From positions 1,550,001 through 1,614,000 of the forward strand of contig JAWNGF010000010.1 in assembly GCA_037039685.1 (NCBI GenBank): a DNA stretch of 64,000 nucleotides, given 5' to 3'. The notes below the pieces were generated by a model that had not been told where the DNA came from, ran no database searches, and saw only the letters and a program-made list of their open reading frames with translations. The DNA comes from Ceratobasidium sp. AG-K (Eukaryota > Basidiomycota > Agaricomycetes > Cantharellales > Ceratobasidiaceae). Within the stretch, counting starts at the first letter, position 1. Each line of letters begins with the position of its first letter. Of this stretch, positions 11,426 to 21,896 are shown one piece after another. Both the position numbers and the translations under genes were made by a program.

Positions 11426-13032
11426 TGAATGGTGGCAGTGCGGGTGTAGATTGAATTGTGTTTTGCGCCAAGGGCCTCGTGGCCGATCGAGCTGTGAAAC
11501 GTTGAGATCCAACACCACAGCACGTTCTTATCCAGTTGGACGAGGAGCGATGTGACAGTAACTCGGAGATGGCGGGGATGATGAGGGTGACTGGGTGGTC
11601 GAGTTTTAAAGCGCACCAGCTGATGGCTCGGTAGATCTCCATATGGGAGCTTAGTGAAGCGCTGGGATATGCCAGGTTAGTGCCCGGCGATAGATCCTCG
11701 GGCGTTCGATATTCATCAATGTAAGGCACATCAAGGATGAGGGAAGTCGCCCAACATGACCAACCCAAAGAAGTGTCCAGTGACAAATATGTATGAGGTC
11801 AGCGCTTGATTAGCAAATCTCTTGGGACCCAAGTGCTGACTGACGCCTTGATGACGCTCTGCCACCTCGTAAGAATCCTGCGGAGGATACAGACAAATCA
11901 CAGTTATTTCTGCAGCGAGTGGATGTCGTACTGGCACGTCTGTACCATAGGCTGCTGATAGTTCGCCCTCAAGGGTTAGATAATAAAGGTTGCCAGATGC
12001 TCGTCGACTGAAAGGTCTGAGCTAACAGTGTTTTCTCAGGCCGCCGCAAGCCGCTGGCCCCAAGCTAAACCCTACATCTCAGTTTGAAGCACTCAACCAT
12101 GCGTCCTCGTGAACAACCACCCAATCGATCAGGATACCTGCTAACAAAGTCCTCATATCACGATAATTGTCAAGTTCCGCTCTGTCCCATTTGTTGCCAT
12201 TTTGTCTAGAATTGATTTTCTGGACTTGTTAGGTCGATGCCGCCAACCGAGCCTTCGTTTAACCCCCTACACAAGCTTCCAACCCCAAGTACAAGGATAT
12301 ATAAGATGGGACGCACGAAGCGGCACTTGCAAACAAAACTACTCCAAGCTCAAATGTGATTACCTGGCAAACAATGATATCGACTCGGATGCTTTCAGCG
12401 CCAGGAACCCATTGCTATTTTTAGTGAACTTCGAGCTTTCGATAATACAACCGCTAAAATTTTGTGCATATAGTGAGTTAGTTCTTACGGCACGCTTAGT
12501 GGTGCAACCCCTTTATTCGTCTCGGAAGTTTCATTCTTGAGCTTCTGGTAGGTCTTTCAGCACAGGTCAGCAGATTTTATTTGAATTCATGTCAGCCCAA
12601 CAGCGCTTGCATATCCCCTATTGGAAAAATTACCAGAAATCATCGCAGCTCAATGCTTTACTGCGGTCGTAAATTTTACGATTCCGAAGCTCTGAAAATA
12701 ATATTTGAAGCCAGCGCTTGCACTGGGTATGTTACACCCGACGTGTGTAGCAGTGTTGAAGGCCCCGAGTTTGGCTGCTCATGGGCGAAGGAGTGTGGTG
12801 AGTTGGTGGCGATTCCACCAGGCAATAGAACGACAAGATCGTCCAAAGAGCAACACTGAGAGTGTCAGCTAACTGGATCCGCGCTCCTGCTTATCCACTA
12901 ACGGCGTTACTTGGCCATTTTTAGTCTATTATGAGAACAATACACTCTATATTTGTGTGTTCAAATCCACAGCCATTCGCCATGCCGCATTTTCAACCGT
13001 AAAGGGTATACATACATACACCTGTAGATTCC
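11426..13032. other. Intergenic, 1.6 kb, no supported gene
   Basis: Short open frames of 60-120 codons occur on both strands (for example 12202-12540 and 12581-12859, plus). None has recognisable motifs or convincing splice partners. It probably holds the promoter of DUF2306 copy A and the 3' flank of the chitin-binding gene. Confidence 0.4.
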
Positions 13033-13299
13033 TTAGCAGGAACCGTTACCTTGCCAGACACCAGTCCCACCCGTGCTTGGAGTTTCGTACTGAGTCCACC
13101 ACTTGGCAGTCCACAAGTGTCTGGAATTGTTTCCAGTTATCAGCACGTTATATAAGTGGGAAGTCTGTGCTTACCCTCCGTAGGCACGCCGTTGGCCTCC
13201 GGTATACACTGTAGCCGATCCATAGGGCGGAACGCCATTGCACCGACCAACATCTGGAACACCGGCTGAAGTCCGAGCTTGGTCAATCAACGTCCTGGC
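13033..13299 (-). pseudogene. 3' exons of a split gene ending in a CBM5/12 chitin-binding module
   Basis: Two minus-strand exons (13175-13265 and 13033-13120, joined by a GT..AG intron) read GRCNGVPPYGSATVYTGGQ... into HLWTAKWWTQYETPS and GVWQGNGSC, then TAA. The spacing of Y, G-Q, W-T-A-K-W-W and the final W-x-x-x-G-S-C is that of family 5/12 carbohydrate-binding modules of fungal chitin-active enzymes. Upstream of 13265 the sequence looks like an intron (acceptor cttcag) that runs into the copia LTR at 13300. The 5' exons are on the far side at 39893 and beyond. Whether transcripts cross the 26.6 kb insertion is unknown, so I mark it as a disrupted gene. Confidence 0.7.
13295..13299. repeat. 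Target-site duplication (ctggc), left copy
   Basis: The five bases before the 5' copia LTR are ctggc. The same five bases follow the 3' LTR at 39863-39867. This fixes both ends of the copia insertion. Confidence 0.85.
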
Positions 13300-13568
13300 T
13301 GTTGAATATATACAGTCTTATACGTAGATATATGCGCATCACGTGATTGTGTCCACATGGACGCACGCTTCGCAGAAGTTTTACCCTCAGTTCTCTACTC
13401 TCAAGTAGCACGAGCTGAGGTATAGTTTAGTTTTTACTTTTCTTTTCTATTGCTTATATTTCCTGTAGATACAAAACTATCTAGGTATATATATGCAAGT
13501 TCTCTACTCTCAAGTAGCACGAGCTGAGATACAAAACTATCTAGCTCGGCACTGCGCTAATCGCAAGA
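13300..13568 (+). repeat. Copia 5' LTR
   Basis: Begins TGTTGAATATATACAG and ends ...CTAATCGCAAGA. It contains an internal duplication: AGTTCTCTACTCTCAAG plus the following GTAGCACGAGCTGAG occurs twice, and GATACAAAACTATCTAG occurs twice. The right LTR shares the duplication. Confidence 0.88.
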
Positions 13569-13583
13569 GGTTATGAGCCCTGG
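13569..13583 (+). other. Copia primer-binding site, half-tRNA iMet type
   Basis: GGTTATGAGCCCTGG directly follows the LTR. Its complement contains AGGGCTCATAACC, the anticodon arm (CAU) of fungal initiator tRNA-Met. Drosophila copia is known to use the same internal half-tRNA site. Confidence 0.65.
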
Positions 13584-13644
13584 TAGCATCAAAAGTGAAG
13601 CAGAAGAGGACCCAGTTAGTGCTGTAAACGCTACTAGCTCAACA

Positions 13645-13702
13645 ATGGCATCGACCAACACTTACCTTAGCAAGAAAACCTACAAGATCCCCCTCTTGAA
13701 GG
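13645..13702 (+). pseudogene. Copia gag start, cut by gypsy insertion
   Basis: ATG at 13645 opens a frame MASTNTYLSKKTYKIPLLK that stops being copia at 13702, where gypsy LTR a begins. The frame resumes at 35364 in phase, with ...DNGSNYDLWKF, once the duplicated gaagg is counted once. This is the usual gag N-terminus of basidiomycete copia elements. Confidence 0.8.
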
Positions 13703-14159
13703 TGTCGTAAGCTTCTTCTTGGTGGCTCTGAGACACGCCGCGATGGAGAGTGGACGGCACTAAGACCTAAGTGACCTCTTGAACCGCAACACACTTAAGC
13801 GTCTGTAGGCTCTTGAGGGTAGGGGTGGTTCTAAGTGTCACTCAAAGGGAATGTTTTGACGAGACAAAACAAGCTGGGGTTACCAGGCTTGTTGGTCCTC
13901 TATATATATATGCAAAATGGCCAAGTCATACAGAGCGTAGCCACCTGAGTCACAACAGTCTACCAATCAGGAGTGTCCATGTGAGTCATGCTGTATGAAC
14001 AGACATGACTCGTACAAAGCACAGCCGCGTTACACAATGTAACAGAATAACCACAAGAAGGTGGCAATGCGGCAAACAGAAACGGGGAACATAACACAAG
14101 AGGGAAGACAGGCGGGTGCGACAACGGGCGAGTCCGATGGAGTGAGCTAGCTCACGACA
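13703..14159 (-). repeat. Gypsy LTR a (3' LTR of element A)
   Basis: Read on the minus strand it begins TGTCGTGAGCTAGC and ends GCTTACGACA. It pairs with LTR f by shared variants; most of the few differences are CpG transitions. The purine-rich tract just inside (minus GGGGGGAGTAA, ending at 14160) marks plus-strand priming. Confidence 0.88.
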
Positions 14160-14200
14160 TTACTCCCCCCTAAGAGTCCGTTTGGGGGACCTGAACGGAC

Positions 14201-14965
14201 CTACTGCACTGCGCAGTCCCTTTCCTTCTTTAGCATCTGCTCTTCCAACCCCTCCTCGTCCTCCAAGGTCAGGTCGATGGGATTGAAAACGGTGTTTCCT
14301 GGTTCGTCCGAGAATTTCTCCCATTCTTCCCAGGTCTCCTCCTTTGTCCAGTCTGCCTTGGTCCAGTCCAGAACCCTCTTCTGGACCTCTACAAACTCCT
14401 CATCCCATTGTCGCACATTGGGCTCTGCTTCCTTCCATGCCGACACGTCAGTCTCCTCCCTCTTCCACCAGTAAGGTTCCCATTCGATCTTCTCCTTCTG
14501 GTATCTGCCCCTCTCCATCCTCCAGTTGCTCAGGTCCTTCTCGTAGTTGGCATCCCAAGTGTCGTTCCACCTGGGTCGGAGTGTTGGCGGTCTACCCTCA
14601 TATCCTGGCACCCACTCGCTTGAGTATGCCCCTTCTTGTCCCCATTCCACGACTCCAAGCATATGGGTGGAAAGGAGGACGACCTCCGACACTTGGAACG
14701 CTGCGCACCCTCGACAAACGAAGATGTCCCTTCGTAGTAGTTGCATGCGTGTCGGCCATTTCTTTCCGACCCACTGGAATTCTCCCAGGTCCGAGTGCAA
14801 AATATCGTCCGACGCCCTAAAGTGCATTCTGCCAGAGCTTTGTTGGGACCTTTTGAAGACGTAGAGAGCGGCCCCAGCGTCCAGGATTCTTGCCGTAGCG
14901 AATGCTGGTCCGTTAAGAACGCGGGTGAGGTTGCTGGCAATGGTGGAGCGCGAGACGGCAGGCAT
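14201..14965 (-). CDS. Element A third ORF (ORF3), unknown protein
   Basis: About 254 residues from MPAVSRSTI (14965) to KKERDCAVQ with stop at 14201. It overlaps the 3' tail of pol in another frame and ends just before the polypurine tract. Homologues sit at the same place in elements B and C and differ by scattered substitutions only, with no breaks. The N-terminal half has ATARILDAGAALYVFKRSQ and DLGEFQWVGKKWP. The C-terminal half is rich in Trp, Glu and Lys (ADWTKEETWEEWEKFSDE). No membrane segment or known fold is recognised. See the finding on ORF3. Confidence 0.65.
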   Translation of the reverse strand: MPAVSRSTIASNLTRVLNGPAFATARILDAGAALYVFKRSQQSSGRMHFRASDDILHSDLGEFQWVGKKWPTRMQLLRRDIFVCRGCAAFQVSEVVLLSTHMLGVVEWGQEGAYSSEWVPGYEGRPPTLRPRWNDTWDANYEKDLSNWRMERGRYQKEKIEWEPYWWKREETDVSAWKEAEPNVRQWDEEFVEVQKRVLDWTKADWTKEETWEEWEKFSDEPGNTVFNPIDLTLEDEEGLEEQMLKKERDCAVQ

Positions 14966-17154
14966 CGTTGGTGACAGAGAAGATTTAGTGAGTTGAGCGA
15001 GGAGCAAAGATTTGAGTAGTTGCAAGTTTTGCAGATATTGCTACTGGTTGTTCCCCTCCTCCCTTTTATCTTTCTTGGGACATAGTTGGATGGTGTTGGA
15101 GCTTCAGGGTGTCGGCGTAGCAAGTCCTTGATGATCTTGGACAAGTGGCCAAAATCTTCTGCCCTTTGTTCCGTGTCTTCTTCGTCCCCATAACCCTTCC
15201 ATCTGACCCTGTAGAAAAGCCCGTCCTTTGTTTCCTTCCAATCCATGATTTTTTCTACTTCGTATTCCTCTTCTCCTTCTTCCGTTATGATCGGCAGTGG
15301 TCGGGGTTGGTTACGGCTGAATTCAGTGTCTTCTTTGTAAGGGCTGAGCAAATCGATGTGAAAAACAGGGTGCACCCTCATTGTTGCCGGCAAATCGGGC
15401 TCATAAGCGTGTGACCCTATCTTTTGTTTCACAATAAATGGTCCATGCTTTTTGTTATCCAGTTTCTTTGCAGGTCTTTTTGTTTGAATGTTCTTTCCCA
15501 GCAGCCATACTAGATCTCCTTCTTGGTACTTGCTCTTTGGCTCTTCCTCTGGGAGCCTTTGGGTTTCCATTGATGCAATTGCTTCGTCGTGGATTTTCTG
15601 CCATTTTCCCGTGATGTTGTTTGCTTCCAGAACTGCTGATTCTTCTGCTGAAATGTTCCACAGTGGTTCCCTCCCGTAGACAATTTTGAAAGGGGAACTA
15701 CCTGTTACATGGTGCTTCTGCAGATTATAGCTGAATTCCGCAATTGGTAATAAGTCTGCCCAATCATCCTGTCGGTAGTTGACAAACGATCGTAGCCAGC
15801 CTTCCATCCATTGATTGATTTGCTCTGTTATTCCATCTGTTTGGGGGTGGTAGGCAGTACTGAACCCTGGGCTAGTTCCAATTTTCTCATAAATGGCCTT
15901 CATAAGTTTGGAATTGAAAGTAGTCCCTCGGTCTGAGATCGTGCTTTTTGGAAAACCGTGCAGTTTCCAAACATTTGTGACGAAAAGATTTGCAAGGTCG
16001 CTTGCCGTGTGAGCTTCTTTGCAGGGTATGAAGTGCGCCATTCTTGAGAATCGGTCCACCACTACCAAGATGCTATCTGATCCTCTGGATCTTGGTAATT
16101 TCACTATGAAGTCGAACGCTATGTCCTCCCACGGTCCTTTTGGAATTTCCAGAGGCTTGACTGGAACTATCGATTTTGATCCCTTTGTCCGTTGGCAAGT
16201 TTCACAGGATTCCACGTATCTGTTTACGCTTTGCTTCATTCCCGGCCAGAAGTATCTTCTCGATATTAGTTCCAACGTTCTAGCTTGTCCTTGATGACCC
16301 GCGATTCTTGAGTTGTGGTGAACTCGCATGATGGCCAGCCTGGCTTCTTTATCTTCAGGCACGTAAATCCTTCCCTTGAACCACAAAAGTCCCTCTTTGA
16401 AATTGTATTCTTTTGCACTGTGTTGCAGGGTTTTTGGTAACGTTTCTCTTGATTTGCAGAGTTCTTTGATTTGTGTCAACCCTTCGTCTGCTTCCTGTGC
16501 CTCTTTGATAGTTTCTATGATGTCTGTGTCTACTTGTCCCATAAACCCCTTGAACCTTTCGACAGATATCATAACTTGTTCAGGTGTGGGCGTATCTTCA
16601 TGGTCTGACCGTCTTGACAATAGGTCCGGTTTAGATGACAGGATGCCAGGGCGGTATATGCTGTCAAAGTTATAAGAAGCAAGCGATTGGTGCCATCTTG
16701 CGTGTCAACGGTTGAATGTTCTTGCTTCCTTCCAGAACTGTAGGTTCCTATGATTGGTGTAGATTGTGATAGGGTCCTTTGTTCCTTCAAGGTACAGCCT
16801 CCAGTGTGTTAAAGATTCTATAATTGCCATAAGTTCTTTATCGTGGACGTCGTAGTTGAGCTGAGCCTCGTTGAAAGATTTTGAAAGAAAGGCAATAGGG
16901 TGTAGGTAGCCATCATCTTGCCTTTGTGACAGGATCGCTCCCATCGCTACTCCACTTGCGTCTGTTTCCAAGAAGAAGGGTTTGTCCGGGTTCGGATGGC
17001 ATAGAGTTGGTTCCTTGCTGATTTCCGTTTTTAGGGATTCAAACGCTTCCTGTTGATTGTTTCCCCATTCCCATTTGTTCTCCTTTCTCGTCAGGCTTGT
17101 CAGGGGTTTTGCTAATCGGCTGAAATTTGGTACAAATCCTAGGAATGCTTGGAC
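14530..17154 (-). pseudogene. Element A pol, 3' part (RT end, RNase H, integrase, chromodomain)
   Basis: Starts at the insertion point of element B in the RT region (QAFLGF...). It continues with RNase H (METDASGVAMGAILSQ), the H2C2 knuckle of integrase (HHNSRIAGHQG), DDE positions (AFDFIVKLP, ISDRGTTFNS, YHPQTDGITEQ) and a C-terminal chromodomain (VEKIMDWKETKDGLFYRVRW). A TGA at 16705-16707 follows RTFNR where B and C have a second Arg. Compared with B and C, 21 bases encoding ANFYRRF are missing near 17135. The frame after the chromodomain is the passenger frame over ORF3. The missing upstream part of this pol is at 24509-25786 in inverted orientation. Confidence 0.82.
17150..17154. repeat. 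Target duplication tggac (gtcca on minus)
   Basis: Flanks LTR b. Its partner is not beside LTR c but beside LTR d, at 25782-25786 (gtcca), which shows that the DNA between has been inverted. Confidence 0.8.
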
Positions 17155-17609
17155 TGTCGTAAGCTTCTTCTTGGTGGCTAAGAGACAAGCCGCGGTGGAG
17201 AGTGGACGGCACTAAGACCTAAGTGACCTCTTGAACCGCAACACACTTAAGTGTCTGTAGGCTCTGGAGGGTAGGGGTGGTTCTAAGTGTCACTCAAAGG
17301 GATGTTTCGACGAGACAAAACAAGCTGGGGTTGCCAGGCTTGTTGGTCCTCTATATATATCAAAGAAGCGGCTGAGTCATACAGAGCGCAGCCACACGAG
17401 TCACACAGTCTACCAGTCAGGAGTGTCCATGTGAGTCATGCTGTATGAACAGACATGACTCGTACAAAGCACAGCCGCGTTACACAATGTAACAGGATAA
17501 CCACAAGAAGGTGGCAACGCGGCAAACAGAAACGGGAACGTAACGCAAAAAGGGAAGACAGGCAGGCGAGACACAGGGCGAGTCCGATGGAGTGAGTTGG
17601 CTCACGACA
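17155..17609 (-). repeat. Gypsy LTR b (3' LTR of element B)
   Basis: 455 bases. The U3 end (minus TGTCGTGAGCCAACTCACTCC) matches LTR d. The U5 end (CACCGCGG, CTTACGACA) matches LTR e. Confidence 0.85.
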
Positions 17610-17650
17610 TTACTCCCCCCTTAGAGTCCGTTTGGGGGACCTGAACGGAC

Positions 17651-18415
17651 CTACTGCACTGCACAGTCCTTTTCCTTCTTCAGCATATATTCTTCCAACC
17701 CCTCCTCGTCCTCCAAGGTAAGGTCGATTGGGTTGAAGGTGGTATTTCCCGGTTCGTCCGAGAACTTCTCCCATTCTTCCCAAGTCTCCTCCTTTGTCCA
17801 GTCCGCCTTGGACCAGTCCAAAACCCTTTCCTGAGCCTCCACAAACTCCTTGTCCCATTGTCGCACGTCCGGCTCCGTCTCCTTCCATGCTGACACGTCC
17901 ACTTCCTCCCACTTCCACCAGTTTGGCGCCCATTCGAATTTTTCCTTCTGGTACCTTCCCCTCTCCAGCTTCCAGTCGCTCAGGTCCCTTTCGTAATTGG
18001 CGTCCCAGGCGTCGTTCCACCGTGGTCGCAACGTTGGTTGCCTTCCGTCGTACCCTGGTACCCATTCGCTTGAGTATGCCCCTTCTTGTCCCCATTCGAC
18101 GACTCCGAGCATGTGGGTGGATAGCAGGACCGCTTCTGACACTTGGAAGGCCGCGCATCCTTGGCAGACGAAAATGTCTTTTCTTGCGAGTTGCATTTTT
18201 GTCGGCCATTTCTTGCCGACCCACTGGAATTCACCCAAGTCTGAGTGGAGAACATCGTCCGACGCCCTAAAGTGCATTCTCCCTGAGCTTTGCTGGGACC
18301 TTTTGAAGACGTAGAGAGCGGCTCCGGCATCAAGGATTCGCGCCGTAGCGAACGCTGGTCCGTCCAGGACGCGGGTGAGGTTGTTGACGATAGTGGAGCG
18401 GGAGACGGCAGGCAT
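17651..18415 (-). CDS. Element B third ORF (ORF3)
   Basis: Same layout as ORF3 of A and C: MPAVSRSTI at 18415, about 254 residues, ending KKEKDCAVQ with stop at 17651. Uninterrupted although the same element has nonsense codons in gag and pol. Substitutions against copies A and C are mostly conservative. Confidence 0.65.
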   Translation of the reverse strand: MPAVSRSTIVNNLTRVLDGPAFATARILDAGAALYVFKRSQQSSGRMHFRASDDVLHSDLGEFQWVGKKWPTKMQLARKDIFVCQGCAAFQVSEAVLLSTHMLGVVEWGQEGAYSSEWVPGYDGRQPTLRPRWNDAWDANYERDLSDWKLERGRYQKEKFEWAPNWWKWEEVDVSAWKETEPDVRQWDKEFVEAQERVLDWSKADWTKEETWEEWEKFSDEPGNTTFNPIDLTLEDEEGLEEYMLKKEKDCAVQ

Positions 18416-21400
18416 CTTGGAGAGCAGAAAAGATTTAGTGAGTTGAGAGCGGAGTGAAGCTTGGAGTAGTAGCAAGTTTTGCAAGTGATACTACTGGTTT
18501 CGCCCCCTCTCCCTTTTATCTTCCCTGGAGTGTAGTTAGATGGCGTGGGAGCCTTGGGGTGTCGGCGTAGAAGATCCTTGATGATCTTTGAAAGGTGACC
18601 AAAATCTTCCGCCCTTTGTTCTGTGTCTTCTTCACTTCCATAGCCCTTCCATCTGACCCTGTAAAAAAGACCGTCCTTTGTCTCTTTCCAGTCCAAAATC
18701 TTCTCTACTTCGTATTCTTCTTCTCCTTCTTCTGTTATGATCGGCGGTGGTCGGGGTTGGTTACGGCTGAATTCAGTGTCTCCTTTGTAAGGGCTGAGCA
18801 ACTCGATGTGGAAAACAGGATGCACCCTCATTGTTGCCGGCAAATCAAGTTCGTAAGCGTGTGACCCTATCTGTCGCTTCACAACAAATGGCCCGTGCTT
18901 TTTGTTGTCCAGTTTCTTTGAAGGTCTTTTTGTTTGAATGTTCTTTCCCAGCAGCCACACTAGATCTCCTTCTTGGTACTCATTCTTTGGTTCTTCTTCT
19001 GGGAGCCTTTGGGTTTCCATTGATGCAATTGCTTCGTCGTGGATTTTACGCCATTTTCCTGTGATGTTGTTTGCTTCAGGAACTGTTGATTCTTCTGCAG
19101 ATATGTTCCACAGTGGCTCCCTCCCATAGACAATTTCGAAAGGGGAACTACCTGTTACGCGGTGCTTCTGTAGATTATAGCTGAACTCCGCAATTGGTAA
19201 TAAGTCCGCCCAATCATCCTGCCGGTAGTTGACGAACGATCGCAGCCATCCTTCCATCCATTGGTTGATCCTTTCCGTTATTCCATCTGTTTGGGGGTGG
19301 TAGGCAGTACTGAAACCTGGGCTAGTTCCAATTTTCTCATAAATGGCTTTCATAAGTTTGGAATTGAACGTAGTCCCTCAGTCTGAGATTGTGCTTTTTG
19401 GAAAACCGTGCAACTTCCAAACATTTGTGATGAAGAGATTTGCAAGGTCGCTTGCCGTGTGAGATTCTTTGCAGGGTATGAAGTGCGCCATTCTTGAGAA
19501 TCGGTCCACCACTACTAAGATGCTATCTGACCCCCTGGATTTTGGCAACTTCACCACAAAGTCGAATGCTATGTCTTCCCACGGTCCTTTTGGAATTTCC
19601 AGAGCCTTGATTGGGACTATGGACTTTGATCCCTTTGTCCGTTGGCAGGTTTCGCATGATTCCACGTATCTGTTTATGCTTTGCTTCATTCCTGGCCAGA
19701 AGTATCTTCTTGATATTAGTTCCAGTGTTCTAGCCTGTCCTTGATGTCCTGCAATTTTTGAGTCATGATGAGCTCGCATGACGGCCAGTCTGGATTCCTT
19801 ATCCTCCGGCACGTAGATCCTTCCCTTAAACCATAATAGCCCTTCCTTGAAATCATAGTCTTTTGCGCTGTGTTGTAGGGCTTTTGGTAACGTTTCCCTT
19901 GACTTGCAGATTTCTTTGATACGTGCCAGTCCTTCATCTGTTTCCTGAGCCTCTTTGATAGTTTCTATGATGTTCGTGTCAACTTGTCCCATAAATCCCT
20001 TGAACCTTTCGGCAGATATCATAACTTGTTCAGGTGTTGGGATATCTTCATGGTCTGACCGTCTTGACAAAAGATCCGGTTTTGATGACAAGATTCCAGG
20101 CCGATATATGATGTCAAAGTTATAGGAAGCAAGCAATTGGTGCCATCTTGCGTGTCGGCGGTTGAAAGTTCTTGCTTCCTTCCAGAACTGTAGGTTCCTA
20201 TGATCGGTGTAGATGGTAATAGGTTCCTTTGTTCCTTCGAGGTAAAGCCTCCAATGTGTTAAAGATTCTATGATCGCCATAAGTTCCTTATCGTGGACGT
20301 CGTAGTTGAGCTGAGCCTCATTGAAAGATTTTGAAAGAAAAGCAATAGGGTGTAGGTAGCCATCATCCTGCCTTTGCGACAGGATTGCTCCCATTGCTAC
20401 TCCACTTGCATCTGTTTCCAAGAAGAAGGGTTTGTCCGGGTTTGGATGGCGTAGTGTAGGCTCCTTGCTGATTTCCGTCTTTAGGGCTTCAAATGCTTCC
20501 TGTTGATCGCTTCCCCATTCCCATTTGTTTTCCTTTCTTGTTAAGGATGTGAGGGGTTTAGCTAATCGGCTGAAATTTGGTACAAATCTTCGGTAGAAAT
20601 TTGCGAATCCTAGGAATGCTTGGACCTGTTTGACAGTTCTCGGTTCCTTCCACTCCTTTATTGCCTTGACCTTTTCTTCCTCCATTGAGATGCCCGAATC
20701 GCTGATTCCAAGTCCAGTATATGTCAATTTGGTGACAAAGAATTCGCATTTCGGAAGCTTTGCGAAAAGGTTTTCCTCCAGTAAGATTTTTAGCACCTTC
20801 CTGACGTCCACGGTATGTTGACTTCTTTTTTTAGAGAAGACTAGGATGTCGTCAATATATACTATGACACATACGTCGATGAGATCATGGAAGATGTGGT
20901 TCATATATCTTTGGAATATGGCGGGCGCGTTTTTTAGTCCAAAGGGCATGACAACGTATTCGAACAGTCCTTCCTTTGTTCTGAAGGCTGTCTTCCATTC
21001 GTCTCCTTCCTTGATTCTGATATTGTTGAAACCCATGCGCAAATCAATCTTGGAGAAAATTTTTGCGTCCTTGATTTTATCCAGGAGATCTTCCATTAGG
21101 GGCATTGGGAATCTGTCGTCCTTTGTGATGGCGTTTACTCCTCTAAGATCTTGGACAAGTCGTAATTGGCGGACTGCTCCAGGGTTTTTTGGATCGATTG
21201 GTTTCTTGACAAAGAAGCAAGGTGAAGCAATGGGCGATTTGCTTGGTCGGATCTTCCCTGCTGCGATTTCTTCATCCAAGTATTCTCTCAGTGCAATTGA
21301 CTCTGCTGGAGAGAGTGGAATAGGTCTGGCTGGTTTCGGAAGTTCAGCTCCTTCCTTGAAGTCAATGGCACAGTCGTAAGGGCGATGATCTGGGATCCTC

Positions 21401-21894
21401 TTGAATTTTTCTTCGCTGAAGACGTCGGCAAATTCCTTGAATTCTTCGGGCAGGTCGTCTATTGAGGCTGTCCTTGCTTGAATGGCTTCTGTTCGCCATG
21501 ATATGTGCTTTGTTTTCCAGTCGATGACAGGGTTTGATTCCTCTAACCATTCCAATCCTAGGATAAGTTTAGTTTCTCCAGTGGGCATAGCGAAGAAGAT
21601 TTGCTTGAAGGTTCTTCCCTCTACTTCTAGTTCCAGTTTTGCTTTGAAACGTATTTGGTGAGAGAGTTCTTTCCCCTGGATACCAATTACTCTTCTAGGA
21701 GTGGAGAGTTCTATGAGTGGAATGTTGTTGGACCGAGCCCACGAAATGTCCAGAAAGTTTTTTGATGCTCCAGAGTCAATGAGGGTTGGGATAGGTTCTG
21801 TGATTCCGGTAACGTTCGCGTAAACAATGGTAGATTCATTTGTCGCTCTAAAGTACATTGTTTCCGTTGCCGGTTTCTTGGTCTCTCCACACAC
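17980..21894 (-). pseudogene. Element B pol (protease, RT, RNase H, integrase, chromodomain) with one TGA
   Basis: Reads from CGETKKPATETMYF through protease (LIDSGASKNF), RT (VIVYIDDILVFSK), RNase H (ETDASG), H2C2 (HHDSKIAGHQG) and integrase. A TGA at 19378-19380 then replaces the Arg after I-S-D, right beside the second catalytic Asp. The frame continues unbroken through GTTFNSK and ITERIN to the chromodomain and the passenger tail to 17980. The TGA is what a single C-to-T change in CGA would give. Otherwise it is nearly identical to element C up to RNase H and more divergent after it. Confidence 0.88.
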
Positions 21895-21896
21895 AG

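Noticed and set aside
13387..13535. Short repeats in the copia LTR considered as a CRISPR-like or regulatory array
   Set aside because: Only two copies of each repeat, inside an LTR of a eukaryotic retroelement; an internal duplication explains it.
20846..21379. Long open frame opposite gypsy pol (also 28786-29319)
   Set aside because: Antisense shadow of the reverse-transcriptase coding frame; present in both copies only because the sense frame is conserved.
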